In this document: in pieces, positions 56,136 to 64,000 of the stretch
Position numbering within the stretch: position 1 is the stretch's first letter
How the letters are laid out: each line of letters begins with the position of its first letter
NCBI RefSeq assembly: GCF_028389875.1
Contig: NC_084687.1
Coordinates: 6,174,157-6,238,156, forward strand
DNA length: 64,000 bases
Source: Rhea pennata
Taxonomy: Eukaryota; Chordata; Aves; Rheiformes; Rheidae
Direction of reading: 5' to 3'
Made by a program: the position numbers and the translations under genes
The notes under the pieces: model-generated
The model's input: the letters and a program-made list of their open reading frames with translations, nothing else
What the model was told of the DNA's origin: nothing
Databases searched by the model: none

Positions 56136-59100
56136 GGGGAGGGCAGCGGGTGGGGTTGGGTCTGCCATAAGGCACCTTGGCGCCATTTTCCACCTCAGGC
56201 AGGCGGCGGCGGACTAAGCGCCTCTGTGTGACCTATAGCTAAGTAGTCCAGGCCCTTTATGTAGATTAATCTGGGTGGAAGCCCCCAAAATGGCCCCTCA
56301 TGGGTGGCGTTGCGCCCTGGACCGGCTCTTCAGCGAGATGGCGGAGAGTCTTCCGCAGCCGGTCCAACTTCCCAGGCCGAGGGGCTCGACCTGCATGTTT
56401 GCCCTGGCCTCGAAAGGGTGGCTTTCTGTGAGGAAAAGACAAGTTATCCCTAAGTTAATGCTTTGTAAAAAGGTTAAGCAGCCGTTTCTTTTGCAATGCT
56501 TATTTTTCCCTGCGTTGGTGGGACGCACCTCCGTCCTGCGCCTCGAGCCGGAGCTGCGCCCTTCTCTCGGTGGGCTCATGGCTCGGCGGGTTGCTCGGAG
56601 ACGTCGCGGCCGTTATCCAAAGGCTGCTGCCAGCGTGAGCTGTTTGTTTTACATTCTTTCTACGTTCTTTCTACATTCTTTCTACATTCTCGTGTCTTGT
56701 GCAAATGTTTGCCTAGTAAACAAGGCTGCTTCTCTGCTACCTTGGTTCTAAAAGTCGGCCTGTCTGTCTCTACCCCTCGCGTTATTTCTCCAGAGATTCA
56801 GTGCAAACGGCCTCCAGATATTCCCCATGGGCGGAACACTGGCAGGTTCATGGACAAGTTCTCCTATGGATCGGTTGTAACGTACACGTGCGATGGAGGT
56901 TACACCCGCACTGGCGAGGCCTCCATCCGGTGCGTGACGGAGGATGGGCTGACCGGCGTGTGGAGCGGGCCCCCGCCACAGTGCGGACTTGGTGCGTACC
57001 TTGCCGTGGCGCCATCCTCCCCATACGTGCAAGTTCCTCCTCAGACAAGCCCTCAGGAACGTAGCTAGCTTTTCCTACTGGCCAAATCCTCACCAGCATT
57101 TCCCTGGCCTGGATCATATGAATGCACTTGGTACTAGAGCAGGGGGACAGGCTGTGCTGGCAGCAAATGTCACCTGATGCATCCAAACGCTCTTCTTCCT
57201 GGCCCATAGATTAGGAGTATGCAGCAAGGCCTGGAAGAGCTTTTAGTGACACCAGGTAGTAATAAATCCTGTGACCTCAGCTGAGGAAGCAGCTGGGCTC
57301 ACACAACAGCCTAGCAAAGCCATTCTAAAGCAGGCTGCTGATGTGGGACAAGTGAAGGACACCGCCCGTGTGGCTCTTCCCCATCACTCCCAGTAATCTC
57401 ATGCAGGTCAACAAGTGACTTGGAAACCATTGATGTGGAAACCATCACAGGTATGAAAGGCTTGAGAGCTGTGTAGCTAAACACTGCTATTTCTCTCCCT
57501 TTTCCAGATATTCGATGCCCATTCCCACACATCCAGAATGGGAGGAGACTACCCCCTACTCGCTACATCTACAAGACTGGGGACACTGTAAACTTTGAGT
57601 GCAATTCAGGCTATGCCATTCAAGGCTCCCATACAACCACGTGTGGAGCTGATTTCAAGTGGAGTCCACCTCTGCCAGTTTGCAAAAAGGGCAAGTATCT
57701 CAGCATAGGAGTGTGAACACTAACAGCCATGGGAGAAAAGCTCCCTCTAGTGTCCTCTCAAATTCAGTGAGAAAGTAAAGCCAGGATGGATCTGTCCTTG
57801 CTTCTCTTCTCAAATCAAGGCACTTCCGGAGAGACATGATCAGCTCAAAAGAAAGGTGCTTACTGCTAGACTGAGAAATGAGGCTAAGTGCTGTCTGCTC
57901 TGCCCTGGGCTTTGAGAGGGATGTGAAGATACAAACTTCCCAGCTGATCTCCTTGGGTGCTGTGGTCTTCATGTTCCCTGTGATGCAGCAGGAGACTGTC
58001 ATTTCTCAAGCATGCAAACAATCCGTAGGCCAGCCGCTGAGAAGTGGCAATAACTGCTTCGCTGTGGGGGTTTCTGTGATTCTGCTTACAGCCCAAAGTG
58101 GGACACTTTCATCTCCCTGTGTGCTTCCTGCTAGCAGCTTCTGTGATCTGAAATGGGAACAGGAAGCAATTGCAACTTCTCATTCTCGCTGCTTTTGTGT
58201 GTTCACATGCCTCTTCTGCTAAATCCTGTGACCTACCAGTAACTTTTATGCAGAAAATGTTCACATTATGAGTAATTCTCACCAGCTACTATGTGAGGAT
58301 TAATCTTGATGTGGCTGAACTTTTTTGTTAACTAATACTTTGGTCCAGGAAATACAGCAAAGACTGAACAAAATTTGGATATTACTCTGGCAAAGAGTTC
58401 TAATAACATGCAAAATGGTAAACAGCTAATTCAGCAGCCTCTGTTCCCTTTTCAGAGGTGAAGTGTCCTCGGCCACCAAACATCGCCAATGGGCAGCACA
58501 GCGGCCAGTCCTCGGACACTTTTCCCCGGGGAACAACTGTGCACTACAGCTGCAGGGATGGCTACATGCTAGTTGGAAACATGTCCATCAACTGCACAGA
58601 CGCTGGGCTGTGGAGCCGGCCCCGGCCCCGCTGCGAAGGTGGGTTGATGCTCGCTTTTCCAGGCATAGGGTCTGCAAAGAGGATCAACTCCCAGGGCACT
58701 GAGCTGTGGCACCACTCTCTCACCACCAGTGCCGATGTGCACTTGTGGAGGCCACATGGCTTTTGGGAAAAAGCAGCCTCTTGCATTGCACGGGTCCCCA
58801 TCCCTCACACCTTTGCTGCATCCTGCCAGACCCCTCTGCCTCAGCCACGCAGGGTCAGCTGTGATGGCTGGACTCATTGGCAGCAATTTGTGCCAGGATG
58901 TCAGCAGAGCACAGAAATGCTTATGGGAGTGATGGGAAGGGATGTAGCTGAGTGTGCCAGACCCAGCTGCTGTCCTGCCCATGCACTGGCATTTAAAGGA
59001 TTCCATCCATGTTTCCCCCAGCAATCGGCTGTGACAGACCCAAGGTTCAGAATGGGAAAATTCACCTGTTGCAGAGTACCTACAAAGCTGGAGAGACTCT

Positions 59101-62100
59101 TCGTTTTGGCTGTGAAGCCGGCTATGCCTCAGAGGACAGCTACGAGACACAGTGCCAACCAGGGGGCAGGTGGGACCCACCGGTGCTCAGCTGCGTGAGG
59201 AGTGAGTGCTGCTGGGCTCCTTGCTGGTGGCCTGGGGCGCATGGCTGGGGAGGGGGCAGACCTGCGGTGCCCCCATGAGCCCTCAGGCTGTTGCAGGGGT
59301 CCTCCTGGGTAGCTCTGCCCCAGCCTGCTCCTGTCCTTGCTCCACCACCTCAGCCTACGCAATGAGCCCACTCCCCCTTTCAGGTTATTCTCTTGCTTCG
59401 TTAGAGACACCGTTTCTCTCTTTTACAGTACAGCCGTGCCCCATGCCTCCAAGGATCAAGAATGGAAATCACAATGGCCAGGGCACAGCATTTTTTACCA
59501 TGGGAATGTCTGTGACATACACCTGTGATTCCGGCTACTACCTTGTTGGAAATGCGGTAGCTCTTTGCAGAGCCTCTGGGAACTGGAGCCTTCCCACGCC
59601 TCGCTGTGAAGGTGTGTCTGTGATCTCTGACCTTCTGCAAAAGCCAGCAACTCCCAGCACAGGAGACAGCGCAAGAGAGAAGCTGACCATTGCAATTAAG
59701 ACTTTCGGTGTGGGAATCGAGTCCCATTTAAATAGTCCTATAGTTTTATAAAACATAAAGGATAAGCTCACGATTGTGAACATGGAGTTAGGTTATTCTA
59801 TACATGTTGTTTATCAGTGCAGTACTTTCAGTGTTAGGAGCAATGTTCCAGGGACCCAAAGGCTCTTCCAACAACTTATGTTCTCATGTTTCCAAGTTCA
59901 GTGAAATGTAGCTCTCCAACCTGGGCACTTGCTGCCTTCATGCCTGCCCTGCCTGCCCCCGGCCAGTACAGCATGCAGGCTGGCCCCTGCTGTGGTACAG
60001 TTCAATAATTCAAATCACTGAATGTGAATGTCTGGTAGTGAGTGCCAAAAGCCAGCACACTGATTCATTTGAGACTAAATGCAAAGAAGTCTCCAAAACT
60101 ACCTCCCTCCTTAAGGTGTTCCAGCACCAGCTTGGCTCTTGGCTCTAGGGCACCTGAGGAACAACCCAGACAGAGACACATTGTTGCAATGCAGCCATTG
60201 CTGTGCTCCAAGATGCAGCCTTGGGGATAGGAACTGCTGGATTTCTATGAAATGATTCGATATTCTTTCTCCAGAAAAGTCAGAGGAATCACAGGACACC
60301 ACGAGACTGATAACCAAGCTGTAGACACAGGCAGTACCTTCAATACAAATGTCCCTGGACCCCCATCCAGCTTCCACGCTGTTTTTGTTGCTAATGTGGC
60401 TTTGAGTTGTCTTCCTGTCTCTAGGACCTCACCTCTTCCAGGCACTCTCCTAACCCTTTCGCCTTCCTTTCTAGAGGTGAAGTGTCCTCGGCCACCAAAC
60501 ATCGCCAATGGGCAGCACAGCGGCCAGTCCTCGGACACTTTTCCCCGGGGAACAACTGTGCACTACAGCTGCAGGGATGGCTACATGCTAGTTGGAAACA
60601 TGTCCATCAACTGCACAGACGCTGGGCTGTGGAGCCGGCCCCGGCCCCGCTGCGAAGGTGGGTTGATGCTCGCTTTTCCAGGCATAGGGTCTGCAAAGAG
60701 GATCAACTCCCAGGGCACTGAGCTGTGGCACCACTCTCTCACCACCAGTGCCGATGTGCACTTGTGGAGGCCACATGGCTTTTGGGAAAAAGCAGCCTCT
60801 TGCATTGCACGGGTCCCCATCCCTCACACCTTTGCTGCATCCTGCCAGACCCCTCTGCCTCAGCCACACAGGGTCAGCTGTGATGGCTGGACTCATTGGC
60901 AGCAATTTGTGCCAGGATGTCAGCAGAGCACAGAAATGCTTATGGGAGTGATGGGAAGGGATGTAGCTGAGTGTGCCAGACCCAGCTGCTGTCCTACCCA
61001 TGCACTGGCATTTAAAGGATTCCATCCATGTTTCCCCCAGCAATTGGCTGTGACAGACCCAAGGTTCAGAATGGGAAAGTTCACGGATTGCAGAGTGCCT
61101 ACAAAGCTGGAGAGACTCTTCGTTTTGGCTGTGAAGCCGGCTATGCCTCAGAGGACAGCTACGAGACACAGTGCCAACCAGGGGGCAGGTGGGACCCACC
61201 GGTGCTCAGCTGCGTGAGGAGTGAGTGCTGCTGGGCTCCTTGCTGGTGGCCTGGGGCGCATGGCTGGGGAGGGGGCAGACCTGCGGTGCCCCCATGAGCC
61301 CTCAGGCTGTTGCAGGGGTCCTCCTGGGTAGCTCTGCCCCAGCCTGCTCCTGTCCTTGCTCCACCACCTCAGCCTACACAATGAGCCCACTCCCCCTTTC
61401 AGGTTATTCTCTTGCTTCGTTAGAGACACCGTTTCTCTCTTTTACAGTACAGCCGTGCCCCATGCCTCCAAGGATCAAGAATGGAAATCACAATGGCCAG
61501 GGCACAGCGTTTTTTACCATGGGAATGTCTGTGACATATACCTGTGATTCCGGCTACTACCTTGTTGGAAACGCGGTAGCTCTTTGCAGAGCCTCTGGGA
61601 ACTGGAGCCTTCCCACGCCTCGCTGTGAAGGTGTGTCTGTGATCTCTGACCTTCTGCAAAAGCCAGCAACTGCCAGCAGAGGAGACAGTGCAAGAGAAGC
61701 TGACCATTGCAACTGAATCTGCAGAGCTGGTTAATCCCATTTAAAGTGTGACCTAGTATAAACATTTTCAAGCTCTTCTACTGTGAAGAAGGGACTGGGG
61801 AAGTTGATAGAAATGCCATGTATAAGTTGTTGTTTGCCATAATGACAGCCTCTTGTCTTCTTTTTTTTTTCTTTTTAACTGCTATTTCACATCATTTCTG
61901 CACATCTTCTTTTTCAGTGACTGTCTGCGTAAGTCCAAATATAGAGAACGGAAGGAAAGTTGATGGTCACGGGCTTATCTATGGACCTGGGCAAACAGTT
62001 ACATTTCAGTGTCATAATGATTACAGCCTGCAAGGTAGTGCTAAAATTTACTGCCAGGAGGATGGCACCTGGAATCCTCCTGTTCCATTCTGTAGTAGAG

Positions 62101-63466
62101 GTAAAACTTCATCAAGCCTTCCATCTAGACAACAACTTACAGGTAAATCATGACATTTTGAGTGCTCTACTATTTTATGTCCCCTATCCTGACTGTTAAA
62201 ATAAAAATTGGTTAAATCCTATATTTTTACCTGTCAAGCTAGTGAAAGATGTAGGTATATCCTGGGAACAGGCTTCCAGCAGGAACAGGACTAAATCCTG
62301 TGGGAAAAGATGTTTCATCTGTTTAATCTGTTTAATGTTTCATCTGTATTAATCAAAATAAATACTTTTGCAAGGCAGACCAGACACCTTTCTTTGTAAC
62401 AATGTTTCTTTCTGCACCTGCTTCTGGCATGCTTGCCCTGCCAAAGCAATTGGAAAAGTGCTAATTCTTGTGTATGTTTTCTTTCTTGATAGGTGGTTGT
62501 GGTGCTCCTACAAGGTTACTCTTTGCTGATCTAAGTGAGGAGTATAGAAATGAGATTGACTTTCCTGTTGGGAAGACTGTGAGATACACTTGCCGACCTG
62601 GATATGTTAAACACCCAGGAGTATCACCTACTATTACATGCCTTGACAGTGGAGTGTGGTCAGAAGCACTAGAATTCTGTAAAAGTGAATAGCTCCGTTG
62701 CTTTGGTGTCCATTGTTCAAGAAGGAGTAGGCGATATCTGTCCGCACTGCAAAAACCCTAGCATTATTTTGTTGTTCAAACAGTATGTGACTAGTAAAGC
62801 CATGTAACTTTATAGTATTCAAAATCCTTTTGGGGGGGGGGGATTGGAAATGTGGGCAGATTATTGGAGTAATAGTTGCATTTGTTGTACCATGGTATAG
62901 ATAGAAGCCTAAAATCAGTTTTGTTCTCCCACAGGGAAACAATGTGGTCATCCTGGTGAACCTGAGAATGGCAAGATTAGTTTCATAACAGATCTCCTAT
63001 TTGGGTCAACAGTGATCTACAGCTGTGAGGAAGGGTAAGTCCTAGGTTGATACTTTTTGCTGCTTCTTAAAACCGCGAAGAAAGATGCGTTTCCTAAGTC
63101 TCTATTTTTCCCTCCTATTCATTCACGCACCTAAAACTGATTTGGCTCCTGCATAGTGTTGCACATATATGAACAAAAGGCATTCTGTCTCATACGCATA
63201 CATGTATATACTGTCAAACTGGCAAGGGGGTGCTAAACTAGGAAGGGAGATTCTCCCACGAGGTTTCACATCAGCAGTGTTTCAGCAGGGCTGCTCAAAC
63301 TGTCAGGGGTGGTGAAAAGGAATTAATAACTCAAACTGAAATGACCTGGAATGAATGTTAATTCCTTCTAACACCAGGCACAGGTTAATTGGGCAGCCTA
63401 GCAGACGATGTGAGATTTCTGACACAGCACGTGTTGAATGGAGTGGCAGCATTCCCATTTGTCAGC
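56060..63466 (+). CDS. CR1/CR2-like complement receptor, 5' part (at least 11 CCPs), runs off the window
   Basis: Signal exon 56060-56132 ([20 protein letters not shown]), then CCP exons 56794-56991, 57508-57690, 58456-58638, 59022-59201, 59429-59611, 60475-60657, 61041-61220, 61448-61630, 61918-62100, 62493-62684, and a split module 62935-63034 plus 63378-63466. All borders are phase 1 except the phase-2 split, so about 703 residues are covered and the gene continues beyond 64000. The number of CCPs exceeds that of the other cell-surface genes here and points to a long C3b/C4b or C3d receptor of the CR1/CR2 type. Which of the two cannot be decided without the membrane and tail exons. Confidence 0.82.
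56651..56690. repeat. 11-bp short tandem repeat
   Basis: ACATTCTTTCT is repeated about 3.6 times, one copy with a G substitution, in the first intron of the CR-like gene. Confidence 0.85.
56794..57690 (+). other. CCP1 and CCP2 exons of the CR-like gene, with a GC donor
   Basis: CCP1 (56794-56991) runs from [18 protein letters not shown] to [12 protein letters not shown], the type that sits third in the other genes, so this gene starts with a different module class. CCP2 (57508-57690) begins [13 protein letters not shown] and ends PLPVCKK. Its donor reads AAAAAGG then GCAAGT, a GC-AG intron; the phase-1 continuation into CCP3 supports it. Confidence 0.82.
58455..61717 (+). repeat. segmental duplication of about 1.24 kb, copies 2019 bp apart
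   Basis: 58455 to about 59700 is repeated at 60474 to about 61717 with only scattered mismatches, including introns. Similarity starts at the acceptor AG of the CCP3 and CCP6 exons: the polypyrimidine tracts just before them differ. About 770 bp of unrelated sequence separates the copies. Confidence 0.92.
58456..61630 (+). other. CCP3-5 and their duplicate CCP6-8
   Basis: CCP3 ([17 protein letters not shown]), CCP4 ([10 protein letters not shown]) and CCP5 ([16 protein letters not shown]) are repeated 2019 bases downstream as CCP6-8. CCP3 and CCP6 are identical over the exon by eye. CCP5 and CCP8 differ only at silent sites. CCP4 and CCP7 differ in a cluster: [10 protein letters not shown] versus [10 protein letters not shown]. 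The copied trio is smaller than the seven-CCP long homologous repeat of mammalian CR1. Confidence 0.88.
61918..63466 (+). other. CCP9-CCP11 exons of the CR-like gene
   Basis: CCP9 (61918-62100) begins [19 protein letters not shown]10 (62493-62684) is of the first-module class ([16 protein letters not shown] ... VWSEALEFC). CCP11 is split after CEEG (62935-63034 and 63378-63466, [13 protein letters not shown] then [12 protein letters not shown]). The a-type plus split b-type pair marks the start of a new repeat block, so more CCPs of the c and d types are expected just beyond the window. Confidence 0.85.
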
Positions 63467-64000
63467 GTAAGTAGCTTACAGCTCTAGGTGGTTTGCATTG
63501 CTCTGGTAAATATTTTTCAGCAGAGACTGCCAAATTATTCACATCAAAGCTTTCATGGGGAACCTCTCTGCTCTGTGGGCATGAAAAATATCAGAAGGTC
63601 TTGATTTCCTGTGAAATATTCTGGGAAATGGTACAAGATTTCAAAGCTTAATGGATTATAGAAAGCCACGTCTCAGCTGGAGCATTTTCAGTAGTACTTG
63701 TACATCCTGTCTTTGGCTAAAATCACATAGGTGTTACACAAAAAGAAGAGAAAACGTTATGCCCAGCTCAGTGGGTGGTAATGTTAGACACAGAGAGATC
63801 AAATCACTTACTCTAGTGAGTCACAGAGTGGCTACTGTGGGAGGGCCAGAAATAGAATCCCAAAGTCCCAAATTTTGGGCCAGCTCTTTTACTACAAACA
63901 TGGATGGCTAGTATGTACCCAAAGAGTACAACAGTACCACACCTCAGCAACTAGAACTTGGTGAAGTAGTATTTGGTGATAGAGCTGCATATGAAAAAAC
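63467..64000 (+). other. intron, right edge of window
   Basis: Sequence after the donor at 63467 carries no CCP exon or repeat that I can recognise. It is the intron following CCP11. Confidence 0.6.

Noticed and set aside
55369-56231. Long overlapping + strand open frames (240-255 codons) in all three frames
   Set aside because: They are produced by the stop-free GC-rich minisatellite and CpG island. Only the short signal exon at 56060-56132 fits a real protein.
58569-61199. Two near-identical 203-codon minus-strand frames (58569-59180 and 60588-61199)
   Set aside because: Shadow frames antisense to CCP exons and introns, appearing twice only because the block is duplicated.
60252-61217. 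321-codon + frame containing CCP6
   Set aside because: It joins intron sequence on both sides of the CCP6 exon; clear acceptor at 60474 and donor at 60658 delimit the real exon.
1-64000. Retroviral or other virus-like elements, tRNA, rRNA or CRISPR arrays
   Set aside because: None recognised. The only mobile sequence I can name is CR1 LINE; repeated exons are host CCP duplications, not arrays of spacers.

Overview
The window looks like part of an archosaur genome, most probably a bird. It holds short-intron, tandemly arrayed genes of the regulator-of-complement-activation (RCA) family, CpG-rich first exons, a CR1-type LINE tail, and a C4BPA gene followed by small membrane, secreted and GPI-type complement-control-protein (CCP, sushi, SCR) genes. 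That is the set described in chicken as C4BP, CREM, CRES and CREG next to PFKFB2. All recognised genes are on the + strand. Exon coordinates come from reading splice sites and codon phase by eye. For every complete gene model the exon lengths sum to a multiple of three, which is an internal check, but no transcript data were available.

Layout. 1-1140 looks like the end of an upstream gene's 3'UTR (by synteny perhaps PFKFB2; not provable here). About 1.1-8.2 kb is AT-rich with no gene I can support. 9271-17786 is C4BPA: signal peptide, ten CCPs and the diagnostic C-terminal oligomerisation helix with two correctly spaced cysteines. 19557-20373 is a broken C4BP-like pseudogene. 22204-27195 is a four-CCP gene with no transmembrane segment and a basic tail, presumably secreted. 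27316-27933 holds two decayed CCP exons of a lost or partly lost paralogue. 32953-40949 is a four-CCP transmembrane gene whose cytoplasmic region is built from duplicated acidic and cysteine-rich (CxxC) exons. 43187-52811 is an eight-CCP gene ending in a GPI-type hydrophobic tail; its last CCP exon has just been tandemly duplicated. 56060 to beyond the right edge is a CR1/CR2-like receptor gene with at least eleven CCPs, three of which are a nearly identical segmental duplication.

How they work together. The encoded proteins belong to a family that binds C3b/C4b and acts as factor I cofactor or convertase decay accelerator. The cluster offers one plasma oligomer (C4BP), one probable soluble regulator, one transmembrane regulator, one GPI-type regulator and one long receptor. 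The recurrent order 'CCP-a, CCP-b split by a phase-2 intron, CCP-c, CCP-d' in several genes shows that the locus grew by duplication of multi-exon blocks. The pseudogene, the relic exons and two recent duplications show that this is still going on.

The most unusual observation is the transmembrane gene's tail: at least five CxxC elements of the form CPxC...HL, spread over three GC-rich exons that alternate with acidic exons, all joined in phase 2. I recognise no described complement regulator with such a zinc-finger-like cytoplasmic region.
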